Source: an uncultured Lachnospiraceae bacterium (GTDB lineage: Bacteria; Bacillota; Clostridia; Lachnospirales; Lachnospiraceae). Taken from it: DNA of 42,638 nt. This document shows positions 1-9,103 of this stretch, piece after piece. The notes under the pieces were generated by a model that saw only the letters and a program-made list of their open reading frames with translations, searched no databases and was not told where the DNA came from. Numbering within the stretch: the first letter of the stretch is position 1; each line of letters begins with the position of its first letter. The stretch lies in NCBI GenBank assembly GCA_902781325.1, contig CACZJD010000014.1:1-42638 (forward strand). Direction: 5' to 3'. The translations under genes and the position numbers were made by a program.

Positions 1-1
1 A

Positions 2-841
2 ATGGAATTTTACGTATTCTGCAGAGATGGTGAGGGGCGTGTGACAGACCGGCCCATCGACCAGGCGGGCTACATGGATGTGGAGCCCCTGGACGGCGGT
101 GAGAATCTGCGCAGGGACATCAGCTATGCGCTGGTGGAGATGGGGATCACCCCGGAATCCTCCCACCACGAGAGGGGACCGGGACAGATGGAGATCGACT
201 TCAGGTACAGCGATCCGGTCGCGGCGGCGGACAACACTTCCACAGTGAAGTGGGCGATCCGCTCGATCTGTGCTTCCGGAGGTTACTATGCGGATTTCTC
301 TCCCAAGCCCCTCAGAGGCAAGCCCGGCAGCGGGATGCATCTGAATATTTCCGTGCATGACAGGCGCGGAGAGATCGATGAAGAACTGACGGATGCTTTC
401 ATGGCAGGGATCCTCAGACATATCCGGGAGATCACCCTGTTCCTGAATCCCTTTGCAGCTTCCTACGAGAGATTCGGAAGGATGGAGGCACCCCGCTACG
501 TCAGCTGGGCCTGCCAGAACCGCTCCCAGCTGATCCGCGTTCCTGCGGACCCTTCAGGCAGAAAGCGCATTGAGCTGCGCTCACCCGATGCCGGGGCCAA
601 TCCTTACCTGTCCTTTGCCCTTCTGATCTATGCGGGACTTGCCGGGATCAGGGAAGGGCTTCAGGCACCGGAGCCTTTAGATATCAACCTCTACAAGGCA
701 GACATAACAGTGACGGACAAGCTTGAAAAACTTCCCGAGAGCAGAGAAGAGGCGGTGCGCCTCGCTTCGGAAAGCGGTTTTGTCAGGCAGTATGTCCCCA
801 AAGCGTGTCTGGAGGCATACATAGATGAAAAAGAAGTATAA
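2..841 (+). CDS. glnA: Glutamine synthetase, C-terminal part (5' end outside window)
   Basis: This is the catalytic C-terminal part of a type I glutamine synthetase, which makes glutamine from glutamate, ammonia and ATP in the cytoplasm. The 279 visible residues hold the HHERGPGQ metal/glutamate segment (about residues 55-62), GSGMH (about 109-113) and the ELRSPDAGANPYLSF segment near residue 190. Full-length enzymes have about 440 residues, so about 150 N-terminal residues lie before the window; the ATG at base 2 is an internal methionine (EFYVF is a mid-protein strand), not the start. The stop overlaps the next gene, an ANTAR regulator, by 17 bases, so the two are translated from one message. 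Family assignment is firm; which glutamine synthetase subclass it belongs to is not. Confidence 0.93.
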   Translation: MEFYVFCRDGEGRVTDRPIDQAGYMDVEPLDGGENLRRDISYALVEMGITPESSHHERGPGQMEIDFRYSDPVAAADNTSTVKWAIRSICASGGYYADFSPKPLRGKPGSGMHLNISVHDRRGEIDEELTDAFMAGILRHIREITLFLNPFAASYERFGRMEAPRYVSWACQNRSQLIRVPADPSGRKRIELRSPDAGANPYLSFALLIYAGLAGIREGLQAPEPLDINLYKADITVTDKLEKLPESREEAVRLASESGFVRQYVPKACLEAYIDEKEV

Positions 842-1442
842 AGTCTGCCGCGTTCTGGCGGCTGCGGGGAACGAGGCCGGGGTCAGCGCTATTTTGAACG
901 TGCTGCGCGGCGCGGTGCCCCGCGAGGAGATCTCGGTCTCGCAGGCTTTTACTCTTTCTCAGCTTCGCAGCAAGGTGTCGCCGTATTCCGGCGCGGAGCC
1001 GATGGATATCCTGATCCTGAAACTGCCGCTCCAGGAGGACCCGGGCATCGAGCAGGTCCTGAACATGGCGGCCTCAAACAGCCGCCTGCAGACGATCCTG
1101 ATGGTGCGCCGGGACGCCTATGAACAGACAGCTTTCCGGTGCAGGAATACGCAGATCTTCGTGTTGTCCCTCCCGGTGCAGGCACAGATCCTTGCGGAAA
1201 CCGTGCGGTTCATGATTGCAATACGGCGGGCAATGACGGAGCGCGACGATGAAGTGATGCGGCTTAGAAAGAAATTAAGTGAGATCGGATATATAACGAA
1301 AGCGAAATGTCTTCTGATTCAGCACAGGTCGATGACAGAGGAGGAGGCGCACTATTACCTGGAACGGCAGGCAATGGACCGGTGTGTCGGCAAAAAAGAG
1401 ATCGCTCTGGAGATCATTAGCGCTGCGGAGTCGGAAGAATAA
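825..1442 (+). CDS. ANTAR-domain regulator with degenerate receiver
   Basis: A 205-residue protein with an N-terminal receiver-like half and a C-terminal ANTAR domain (about residues 141-203, with [20 protein letters not shown]). ANTAR proteins bind paired RNA hairpins in leaders and prevent transcription termination, often for nitrogen genes. The strand where a receiver normally carries its phospho-acceptor aspartate reads DILILKLPL (residues 61-69), with lysine at the expected aspartate position, so classical phosphorylation is unlikely. The start lies inside glnA (17-base overlap), which fits translational coupling and a role in nitrogen control of the same operon. Domain call is confident; the RNA targets are not visible here. 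Confidence 0.87.
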   Translation: MKKKYKVCRVLAAAGNEAGVSAILNVLRGAVPREEISVSQAFTLSQLRSKVSPYSGAEPMDILILKLPLQEDPGIEQVLNMAASNSRLQTILMVRRDAYEQTAFRCRNTQIFVLSLPVQAQILAETVRFMIAIRRAMTERDDEVMRLRKKLSEIGYITKAKCLLIQHRSMTEEEAHYYLERQAMDRCVGKKEIALEIISAAESEE

Positions 1443-1483
1443 CGAAGGCGGTTTCATGCCGGAGACCGCCGGTGGGAGGAAAT

Positions 1484-2698
1484 ATGGTCAGAGTAAACGA
1501 CAACTATCTGAAATTACCCGGAAACTACCTCTTCTCGACGATCGGGAAGAAAGTCAGGGAGTACAAGGCGGAGCATCCGGAGGCGGATATCATCTCTCTC
1601 GGGATAGGTGACGTGACGCAGCCGATCGCACCGGCTGTCATCAGCGCGCTGCATACCGCAGTGGACGAGATGGGAAGGGCGGAAAGCTTCAGGGGCTATG
1701 CTCCGGACCTCGGATATGACTTCCTGAGGGAAGCGATCGCGGAAAATGATTACAGGGCGCGCGGTTGTGAGATCTCGGCGGATGAGATCTTCGTTTCCGA
1801 CGGAGCTAAATGCGACTGCGGCAATATACAGGAAATCTTCAGCGCGGACTGCCGCATCGCGGTCTGCGATCCGGTCTACCCGGTCTATGTAGACTCCAAC
1901 GTCATGGCGGGAAGAACAGGCGATTATGACGCCGCGGCGGGAAGATTCCGCGATGTGATCTACCTGCCCTGCACGGCAGAAAACGGATTTTCACCGGATC
2001 TGCCTTCGGAAGTTCCGGATCTGATCTATCTGTGCTTTCCCAACAATCCCACCGGCGCGGTGATAAGCAAGGCACGCCTGCAGGAGTGGGTGGACTACGC
2101 GAAGGGGAACGGCGCGGTGATCCTGTATGACGCGGCCTATGAGGCATACATTTCAGAACCGGATATCCCACACAGCATTTATGAGTGCGATGGCGCGCGG
2201 GACTGCGCGATCGAGTTTCGCTCCTTCTCTAAGACGGCAGGTTTCACCGGATTGCGGCTGGGCTTTACCGTGATCCCCAAGACTCTGGAAGTTGATGGAG
2301 TATCGCTGTGGTCTCTGTGGGCCAGAAGGCATGGGACAAAATATAACGGAGCTCCCTATATCATCCAGAGAGCAGGAGAGGCAGTCTACTCAGATGCGGG
2401 CCGGCTGCAGATCCGTTCCCAGATTGCATACTATATGGACAACGCACATTATATTTTTGACGGCCTTAAGGGAGCAGGATATGAGGTTTCAGGCGGTATC
2501 AACGCACCCTATATCTGGCTCCGTACACCGGACGGACTGACCAGCTGGGAATTTTTCGACAGGATGCTGACGGAAGCAAATGTGGTGGGCACACCGGGAT
2601 CGGGCTTCGGACCGGGCGGAGAGCACTACTTCAGGCTGAGCGCCTTCGGAAGTCACGAGAACACCGCCGAGGCGGTAAAGAGAATAATAAAGATATAA
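1484..2698 (+). CDS. dapL: LL-diaminopimelate aminotransferase
   Basis: A PLP-dependent fold-type I aminotransferase of 404 residues that converts tetrahydrodipicolinate to LL-diaminopimelate, the short route to lysine and peptidoglycan precursors. The N-terminus ([17 protein letters not shown]) and the PLP-lysine segment [10 protein letters not shown] (Lys about 250) are typical of DapL, as is the length near 400. I start at ATG 1484 because GGGAGGA (1474-1480) sits 3-9 bases upstream and family members begin MVxxNxNYLKLP; a GTG at 1472 would add four residues and swallow that ribosome site. It follows the ANTAR gene by 41 bases and ends just before a strong terminator. Confidence 0.94.
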   Translation: MVRVNDNYLKLPGNYLFSTIGKKVREYKAEHPEADIISLGIGDVTQPIAPAVISALHTAVDEMGRAESFRGYAPDLGYDFLREAIAENDYRARGCEISADEIFVSDGAKCDCGNIQEIFSADCRIAVCDPVYPVYVDSNVMAGRTGDYDAAAGRFRDVIYLPCTAENGFSPDLPSEVPDLIYLCFPNNPTGAVISKARLQEWVDYAKGNGAVILYDAAYEAYISEPDIPHSIYECDGARDCAIEFRSFSKTAGFTGLRLGFTVIPKTLEVDGVSLWSLWARRHGTKYNGAPYIIQRAGEAVYSDAGRLQIRSQIAYYMDNAHYIFDGLKGAGYEVSGGINAPYIWLRTPDGLTSWEFFDRMLTEANVVGTPGSGFGPGGEHYFRLSAFGSHENTAEAVKRIIKI

Positions 2699-2704
2699 AA
2701 AAAA

Positions 2705-2765
2705 GGGCGGTGAAGTCCGGGGGTGATCGCCCCATCTTCACAGCCCATTATTATTTTATTATTTA
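2705..2765 (+). terminator. Terminator after dapL
   Basis: A long hairpin pairs GGGCGGTGAAG (2705-2715) with CTTCACAGCCC (2736-2746), with one mismatch and an inner GGGG/CCCC helix. A T-rich run (2748-2767) follows. It separates dapL from the convergent PepSY gene. Confidence 0.75.
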
Positions 2766-2828
2766 AGTTGTTTTATTCAGTGATCCTGTTTTCTCAGGTG
2801 TGTCAAGGGGGCGGTTCCTCTGTCACAA

Positions 2829-3614
2829 TTAGTCGTCATAGTCCTTATCCCATTCAAGGACGCTGTAGTTGTTGACGTCGATGTCGTAGCTGAACTCGTA
2901 GCGGCCCTGGCGGAACTCGACTTCATAGACCTCGCGGCCGTCGTCGTAATCCTTGTGGCAGTGGAGGCCTGTCACATCATTTGCTGTAAGTCCTGCGTGA
3001 TTCAGGGCTGCCTCGATAGCCGCTTCCTCGCCGGTCTTGCCGGTGTTAGTGTCTGCGGAAGCTTTCTGTGCTGCTGCCACACAAGCCGGAACCTTTACTT
3101 TCCTGGATGCGTGCAGGATCTTGCCGCCTGCCTTGGCTACGTCATAATCGAACTTTGTGTCCTGATCTTCAAACTCTATCTCATATACGGGGATTCCATC
3201 CTCGTCGCCGTGCTCTGTCTTGATGAAAGTAACATCTGCTTCAGAGACGCCTGCATCATTGACTGCGATGCTCTTTGCCTCGGCCTCGCCGATCTGGCTT
3301 CCGCTTGCGGAGGGGCGTCTGATCTCCCAGCTCTCCTCGACGATCTCGCCGTCCGCGACAGCTACGTCGTAATCATATTCCATGGATCCGGTCTTGAACT
3401 CTATCTCATATACGGAAGCGCCCTGCTCGGTTCCCATCTCGATGCGGTCGAATGTGACCTGGTCTGCTGAAAGGCCTGCGTCCTCAAGTGCGATCGCCTT
3501 TGCCTGTGCATCTGAGATCGTCTCTGCTGCCATCGTTGTGATGCCTGTGCCGGCCATAACGCCTGCTGCGATGATACCTGCTGAAAGTAATGCAATAGTT
3601 CTTCTGAAATTCAT
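2829..3614 (-). CDS. Secreted protein with three PepSY domains
   Basis: A 261-residue exported protein. Residues 1-30 form a signal peptide (basic MNFRR start, hydrophobic stretch, likely cleavage near TMAA/ET). The mature part has three PepSY-like repeats of about 65-70 residues, each with an acidic helix beginning like A.AIALEDAG or AKSIAVNDAG and a strand pair of the form VYEIEFKTG...YDYDV (about residues 33-98, 105-172 and 198-258). PepSY domains are small extracytoplasmic modules thought to restrain peptidases or bind ligands; no enzymatic residues are visible. AGAGGT lies upstream of the ATG. The mature protein is strongly acidic. Function beyond the domain name is unknown. Confidence 0.85.
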   Translation of the reverse strand: MNFRRTIALLSAGIIAAGVMAGTGITTMAAETISDAQAKAIALEDAGLSADQVTFDRIEMGTEQGASVYEIEFKTGSMEYDYDVAVADGEIVEESWEIRRPSASGSQIGEAEAKSIAVNDAGVSEADVTFIKTEHGDEDGIPVYEIEFEDQDTKFDYDVAKAGGKILHASRKVKVPACVAAAQKASADTNTGKTGEEAAIEAALNHAGLTANDVTGLHCHKDYDDGREVYEVEFRQGRYEFSYDIDVNNYSVLEWDKDYDD

Positions 3615-3932
3615 TTTGTTACCTCTTTTCCCTTTCTTTTGGCGGCCCTTTCCTCTGCCGCATCCTCAGTTTTTTATTTGTCAGCACTTTTGTTGTGCTT
3701 TGTTCTTCATGTCTATATATACGGAGGATTATCAGGATTCCATTGAAGTTGACAATATAATAACAACCAAAAAGAGACGCTGTGTTTTGGCGGTATTTAC
3801 CAAGCCGCCGGACTGCTGCAGTATGGCAGGAAAACAGTTCCCTCAGCCTGCGGTTCTGTCTTATAATTGAGAAGAAGAGTAATAATACGATTTGCGGAAA
3901 GTCACAGATTACCGCAGACAGGAGAAGACCGG
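3615..3932. promoter_or_regulatory. Divergent intergenic region with two promoters
   Basis: This 318-base gap separates the PepSY gene (minus) from pepF (plus). For the minus gene, TTGTCA (3755-3750) and GATAAT (3733-3728) are separated by 16 bases, a good sigma-A-type promoter leaving a leader of about 100 bases. For pepF, TATAAT (3862-3867) is a good -10 but the -35 is weak. I see no convincing gene or strong RNA structure in the rest. Confidence 0.5.
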
Positions 3933-5738
3933 ATGAACGACAGATTACCGAAGAGAGAAGAGGTGCCGGCAGAGCTGACGTGGCGCCTTGAAGACATATA
4001 TTCCGACGAAGCGCTCTGGGAGCAGGAACTTCAGGAGGCGAAAGAACTGGCAGAAGAGGTCGGAAAGTTCGAGGGGCGGCTCGGGGAGAGCGCCCGGAAT
4101 CTCTATGAAGCGCTGAAGATATACGACGATTGCTTGCTGAAACTGGATCGCGTGGGAGGCTATTCTTACATGCGCCACGATCAGGACGCGGGAAATTCTC
4201 ACTATCAGGAGCTGGAACTGAAGGCGCAGAGCGCGTCGGTCAGGATCAGCGAGGAACTCGCTTTTGTGGAGCCGGAGATCCTGGCTATTCCGGATGAGAT
4301 GATCGCACACTTCTGTGAGGAGGAGCCCGGGATCAAAGATTACGAGGTGACGATCCGCGAGATCCGCCGCATGAAGGAACACACACTCAGTAAGGAAATG
4401 GAGCAGCTTCTCGCCTCTGCCGGAGAGATGGCGCAGACCCCGTCCAATGGTTTCGGAATGCTTTCCAATGCGGATCTCAAGTTCCCGCCTGTTAAGGACA
4501 GCGGCGGCAATGAGATCCAGCTCTCTAACGGCCGCTTCGTGCCGCTGCAGATGTCCCCGGACAGAGAACTGCGCAGGGAGTCCTTCGAGAAGTTCTACAC
4601 GCGCTACAGTGAATTTGCGAATACATGGGCGGCTCTTTACGACGGTCAGGTCAAGCAGCAGATCTTCTACGCGCGCGCCAGGAAATATCCCTCAACCTTT
4701 GTCGCGGCAGTCGACGGGAACAATGTTGACCCGGCAGTGTGCGACCGTCTGATTGACAGCATCCATGGCAAAATGTCGTATATGCACCGTTATGTCTCCC
4801 TGCGTAAGAAGATGCTGGGAGTGGAAGAACTGCACATGTACGATGTCTATGTGCCCATGGTCTCAGATTATGACAGAAAGTTCTCCTATGAGGAGGCAAA
4901 GGAGATATCCCTGAAGGCGCTGGCGCCTCTGGGAGAGGAATACCTGTCCATCGTCCGCAAGGCTTACGCGGAGCGCTGGATCGATGTCTATGAAAATGAG
5001 GGAAAGCGCTCAGGCGCCTATTCTTCGGGCGTTTACGGAGTCCATCCCTACATGCTGCTCAACTATACGGATACACTGGACGATGTTTTCACCCTTGTCC
5101 ACGAGATGGGGCACTCTATGCACACCTGGTATTCCGAGCACGCGCAGTCCCATCTCAATTCCGGGTATAAGATCTTCGTGGCGGAGGTCGCCTCCACGAC
5201 CAATGAGATCCTGCTCCTGGAGTATATGCTCGCGCGCGCGAAGGATCTGAAGGAAAAGGCCTATCTGATCAACTACTATCTGGAGTGTTTCAAGGGAACG
5301 GTCTACCGCCAGACAATGTTCGAGGAGTTCGAGCGCAGGACCAACGCGATGGCGGAGGAGGGCAGTCCACTGACGGCGGATGCGCTCTGCGGCCTGTATC
5401 TGGAACTGAATAAGCAGTATTTTGGCGAAGATATGGTGTCGGATCCCCTGATCGCCTACGAGTGGTGCAGGATCCCGCACTTCTACTACAATTTCTACGT
5501 ATACCAGTACGCCACAAGCTTCTCGGCGGCTGTCGCGATCGCGCACCGCATCCTGGAGCAGGGGGAAGCAGCTGTGAAGCCGTATCTGGAGTTTTTAAAG
5601 AGCGGCTGCACGCAGGACCCTGTGAGCCTTCTCAAGATCGCGGGCGTAGACCTCTCCACGTCGAAGCCGGTGGACGAGGCGCTGGAAGTCTTCGGAGACG
5701 CGGTCAGGCAGATGGAAGAGCTGCGGAAGGAGTTCTGA
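3933..5738 (+). CDS. pepF: Oligoendopeptidase F (M3B zinc peptidase)
   Basis: A cytoplasmic zinc metallopeptidase of 601 residues, the usual length for PepF, which cuts peptides of roughly 7-17 residues. The active-site HEMGH lies at residues 390-394 (His390 and His394 bind zinc, Glu391 is catalytic), inside LVHEMGHSMHTWYS. The downstream segments FVAEVASTTNE and PHFYYNFYVYQYATS are conserved in the family. I start at ATG 3933, eight bases after GGAG (3921-3924); the open frame runs 22 codons further upstream without a ribosome site. It appears to be a single-gene unit. Confidence 0.95.
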   Translation: MNDRLPKREEVPAELTWRLEDIYSDEALWEQELQEAKELAEEVGKFEGRLGESARNLYEALKIYDDCLLKLDRVGGYSYMRHDQDAGNSHYQELELKAQSASVRISEELAFVEPEILAIPDEMIAHFCEEEPGIKDYEVTIREIRRMKEHTLSKEMEQLLASAGEMAQTPSNGFGMLSNADLKFPPVKDSGGNEIQLSNGRFVPLQMSPDRELRRESFEKFYTRYSEFANTWAALYDGQVKQQIFYARARKYPSTFVAAVDGNNVDPAVCDRLIDSIHGKMSYMHRYVSLRKKMLGVEELHMYDVYVPMVSDYDRKFSYEEAKEISLKALAPLGEEYLSIVRKAYAERWIDVYENEGKRSGAYSSGVYGVHPYMLLNYTDTLDDVFTLVHEMGHSMHTWYSEHAQSHLNSGYKIFVAEVASTTNEILLLEYMLARAKDLKEKAYLINYYLECFKGTVYRQTMFEEFERRTNAMAEEGSPLTADALCGLYLELNKQYFGEDMVSDPLIAYEWCRIPHFYYNFYVYQYATSFSAAVAIAHRILEQGEAAVKPYLEFLKSGCTQDPVSLLKIAGVDLSTSKPVDEALEVFGDAVRQMEELRKEF

Positions 5739-5822
5739 CGCGGAGGCCGCAGCTGAATAACGAACTTTATTTTTGGGCTGTATAGATTTGTCACTGAGGG
5801 ATGTCAAGAAAGGAGATCAACT

Positions 5823-6338
5823 ATGAGCAAGAAGATTTTGCAGCTGATCAGCGGGGATTTTGAGGACCTGGAGGTCTGGTATCCCGTATACAGGTGCAGG
5901 GAAGAGGGCTGGCAGGTGGATTTTGCCGCCGAGAAGCCCGGGCTGTACCACGGCAAATACGGCGTGCCCTGCGAGGTCGCGCTGAGCTTTAAAGATCTTG
6001 ATCCGGACGACTACGACGGACTATTAGTACCCGGCGGATGGGCGCCCGACAAGCTGCGCCGCTTCCCCGAGGTCCTGAACATTGTGCGGAAGATGAACGC
6101 CGATAATAAGGCGATCGGCGAGATCTGCCACGCAGGCTGGGTCCTGATCAGCGCGGACATTCTGCGCGGCAAAAAAGTGACCAGCACGCCCGGCATCAAG
6201 GATGATATGAGCAATGCGGGCGGCATCTGGGTGGACGAGGAGACCGTTGTCGACGGCAACATCGTCTCCGGAAGAAGACCTCCGGACCTGCCGGCTTACG
6301 CGAAGGCATTTATTGAAGTCGTAAAGGCGAGAGGGTGA
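5823..6338 (+). CDS. DJ-1/PfpI family protein
   Basis: A 171-residue protein of the DJ-1/PfpI/class I glutamine amidotransferase-like fold. The nucleophile-elbow cysteine is Cys102 in AIGEICHAGW, and the conserved glycine-rich LLVPGGWAPD segment lies about residue 70. Members include stress proteins, deglycases and former 'intracellular protease' PfpI proteins; the substrate cannot be told from sequence. AGGAGA lies just upstream of the ATG. The stop overlaps the GTG start of the next gene (GTGA), so the two are probably co-translated. Confidence 0.88.
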   Translation: MSKKILQLISGDFEDLEVWYPVYRCREEGWQVDFAAEKPGLYHGKYGVPCEVALSFKDLDPDDYDGLLVPGGWAPDKLRRFPEVLNIVRKMNADNKAIGEICHAGWVLISADILRGKKVTSTPGIKDDMSNAGGIWVDEETVVDGNIVSGRRPPDLPAYAKAFIEVVKARG

Positions 6339-8995
6339 CAAAGCATAGTAAAAACATGCTTCTTACGGACACGGTCCGCGAGATCCTGCACACGAAAAAG
6401 CGCTTTCTGTCACTGTTTGTGATGAGTCTTCTGGCGGTCGGATTTCTGTCAGGCCTCCGGATGACGGCGCCCGACATGCATAACACGGTGGATCACTACT
6501 ATGACCGCCAGCATTTCATGGATGTGCGGCTGATCTCTATGCTCGGCCTGACGAAGGAGGATCTTGAGGCGGTTTCCCGCGCGCCCGGTGTAAGGGCGGC
6601 TGAGGGGAGCCGTACTTTTGATGCCCTGGCGGGGGAGGACAGTGTCAACGTACTGGAGATGCCGCGGCAGATCAACCTTCTGGATCTGACAGAAGGCCGG
6701 ATGCCTAAGTCCCCGGACGAGTGCGTCACTGAGGTCAAAATATTGGAGGCCCTCCACAAAGAGATCGGCGATACGATCACCATCGATACCAGGGAATCTT
6801 TTGACGCCGTACTGGGTGAGGACCCGCTGGCGCAGTCTCCCGGGAGCGGCGAGGCAGGAAAATCAGGGACAGGCGCCTCCCATTCTACCAAGCATACTTA
6901 TACCATCGTCGGGATCGCCCGCAGTCCTCTTTACATTTCACGCACCAGAGGCGGCTCAAGCGTGGGGACCGGCAGTGTCACCGGCTTTGTGGTCCTGCCA
7001 TCGGAATGCTTTACTCAGGATGTTTTCTCCACCATCTATCTGGAACTGGAGGGATCGGACCGGTACAACTGCTACACCGACGACGCTTACAAAGAGCAGG
7101 TGGATGATTTCATTGACAGCCTTAAGCCTATGGCGAGAGAGAGGGCGGGGATCCGCGAAAAGCAGGTGACGGAAGAAGTCACATTCGCGGACATGGCAGC
7201 GGCCCTGATCTCAGGGATCGCGGAGTCAGGCAGCAGCGGCAGTGGAAGCGCCCTGTCGGGGCTGGATACCTCGAGCGGGGAGTGGTATATACTCGACCGG
7301 GAGACGATCCGCAGCTATGTGGAGTTTTCTTCCGATTCAGAGCGCATGGGAAATCTCGCGGATGTATTTCCCCTGATCTTTTTCCTTGTGGCGGCGCTCA
7401 GTTCCCTGACTTCCATGACCAGAATGGTAGAAGATCACCGCGCGGAGATCGGCACGATGAAAGCGCTGGGCTTCTCCACGGCATCTATTTCCATCAAATA
7501 CATCGGTTACGCGCTGGCTGCGAGCCTTGTCGGAGGAGGGACGGGGCTTTTGATCGGATGCACGGCGCTGCCTTCTCTGATCTATTACGAGTGGGGGATC
7601 CTCTATCTTTTGCCCAAACTGGAGATGAGCATTTCACCGGTGGTAGTCCTCTATTCACTGGGGGCTGCAGTCCTTGCGACGGCGGGAGCTGCCTTCGCGG
7701 CCTGTTATACGACGCTGCTTGCTAAACCGGCGGAGCTTCTCCGTCCCCGCGCGCCCAAACCGGGCAAGCGCATATTTCTCGAATATATCGGGCCGGTCTG
7801 GAGGCGGCTCTCCTTCATCCAGAAGGTCAGCGCGCGTAATCTCTTCCGCTACAAAAAGCGCTTCTGGATGACCATTATAGGAATCGCGGGCTGTACAGCG
7901 CTGCTGGCTACAGGCTTTGGACTGAGGGATTCCATCTTCGACGTTCTGACCTGGCAGTTCGATGACCTGATGCCTTACAACGCGACGATCTCCATAGACG
8001 CCGGTCTCAACCCATCGGATCGCGCGGAGATGATGGAGGCGCTGGAGGCGGAGCCCGGCATCGAGTCTTTTATGGGATGTTATGACAGGGGAGTCAGTGT
8101 GCGTACCGATGAGGGAACCATCGACGGCGTTGCCCTCAGGTCCACATCGGGCTGGACGACTTATTCTGATCCGGAGGGCACACACCCCATAGCAGAGGAC
8201 TATATCTGCCTTTATCCGAGGGCAGACGGACTGCGCCGCTACGGCAAGGTGGGAGAACTTCCCCGGCTGGCTCCGACGGACGAGGCGGTAGTCATAGACG
8301 AGAAACTGGCAGACAATCTCGGGATCAGAGAGGGCGATACGATCGCTCTCCTCGACAGTGATGAGAAAGAGTATCCGGTGACAGTGTGCGGCATCTGCGA
8401 GAACTACGTCGGCCATTACGTTCACATGACGGCCTCATATTACAAAAAGGTATTCGGAGAGAGGCCGCGCGACAACGTGCTCTTAGTAAAGGCAGCAGAA
8501 AATCCTGCAGAGAGAGTCTCGAAGATCAAGGGCGTGATAACCTATAACAGCATTGATGAGACCCGCGATCACTTCCACGAGAGCATGAAGAGCCTGGACG
8601 TTGTTGTGTGGATCATCATCGGTGCGGCGGCAGCGCTCGCTTTCCTTGTGCTCTTCAACCTGACCAACATCAATGTAACGGAGCGTATCCGCGAGCTGGC
8701 GACTCTCAAGGTCCTCGGATTCTATGACGGAGAGACGGCGTCCTACGTCTACCGCGAGAATATCATTCTCACTATGATGGGAGCCGCCCTGGGGCTTCTC
8801 GGCGGGAAATGGCTCCATCGCTGGCTGATCGGGACGATCGAGATGGAGTATATGATCTTCGGCCACGGCCTGCATGGTCGAAGTTATCTCTATGCAGTCA
8901 TACTGACGGTGATCTTCTCGCTGTCGGTGAATTTCTTCTCCTATTTCTACATCCGGAAGATCGACATGGTGGAATCGCTAAAATCAGTTGAATGA
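6335..8995 (+). CDS. Large FtsX-type ABC transporter permease
   Basis: An 886-residue membrane protein with two FtsX-type permease blocks. A first transmembrane helix (about residues 22-42) is followed by a large extracellular domain. A three-helix block comes next (about 345-460, with LTSMTRMVEDHRAEIGTMKA), then a further helix near 508-530, a second extracellular domain and a final three-helix block (about 755-880, with TERIRELATLKVLGF). This layout matches MacB/YtrF-like permeases that export or move lipids and peptides outside the membrane. No ATP-binding subunit is adjacent, which is unusual. The start is GTG at 6335, overlapping the previous stop by four bases; an ATG at 6356 is possible. 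Confidence 0.85.
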   Translation: MTKHSKNMLLTDTVREILHTKKRFLSLFVMSLLAVGFLSGLRMTAPDMHNTVDHYYDRQHFMDVRLISMLGLTKEDLEAVSRAPGVRAAEGSRTFDALAGEDSVNVLEMPRQINLLDLTEGRMPKSPDECVTEVKILEALHKEIGDTITIDTRESFDAVLGEDPLAQSPGSGEAGKSGTGASHSTKHTYTIVGIARSPLYISRTRGGSSVGTGSVTGFVVLPSECFTQDVFSTIYLELEGSDRYNCYTDDAYKEQVDDFIDSLKPMARERAGIREKQVTEEVTFADMAAALISGIAESGSSGSGSALSGLDTSSGEWYILDRETIRSYVEFSSDSERMGNLADVFPLIFFLVAALSSLTSMTRMVEDHRAEIGTMKALGFSTASISIKYIGYALAASLVGGGTGLLIGCTALPSLIYYEWGILYLLPKLEMSISPVVVLYSLGAAVLATAGAAFAACYTTLLAKPAELLRPRAPKPGKRIFLEYIGPVWRRLSFIQKVSARNLFRYKKRFWMTIIGIAGCTALLATGFGLRDSIFDVLTWQFDDLMPYNATISIDAGLNPSDRAEMMEALEAEPGIESFMGCYDRGVSVRTDEGTIDGVALRSTSGWTTYSDPEGTHPIAEDYICLYPRADGLRRYGKVGELPRLAPTDEAVVIDEKLADNLGIREGDTIALLDSDEKEYPVTVCGICENYVGHYVHMTASYYKKVFGERPRDNVLLVKAAENPAERVSKIKGVITYNSIDETRDHFHESMKSLDVVVWIIIGAAAALAFLVLFNLTNINVTERIRELATLKVLGFYDGETASYVYRENIILTMMGAALGLLGGKWLHRWLIGTIEMEYMIFGHGLHGRSYLYAVILTVIFSLSVNFFSYFYIRKIDMVESLKSVE

Positions 8996-9017
8996 GGTGA
9001 CGTGATAAAGCACTAAA

Positions 9018-9045
9018 ATATAACCCCCCGGGGGGCTTGTATGAC
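9018..9045 (+). promoter_or_regulatory. G/C-tract palindrome upstream of cbiM (possible metal-repressor operator)
   Basis: A perfect CCCCCCGGGGGG palindrome (9024-9035) is flanked by A/T-rich arms with partial symmetry, ending in TTGTAT (9038-9043), a possible -35; TATAAA (9059-9064) could be its -10, though only 15 bases away. G/C tracts with A/T flanks are the known operator style of the CsoR/RcnR family of copper, nickel and cobalt repressors. No such repressor gene is in the window, so the assignment is inference. Confidence 0.45.
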
Positions 9046-9103
9046 ATTTTCGAAGCGTTATAAACTTAACACAAGAATATTGACGCTTTGGAGGTGTTTT
9101 ATC

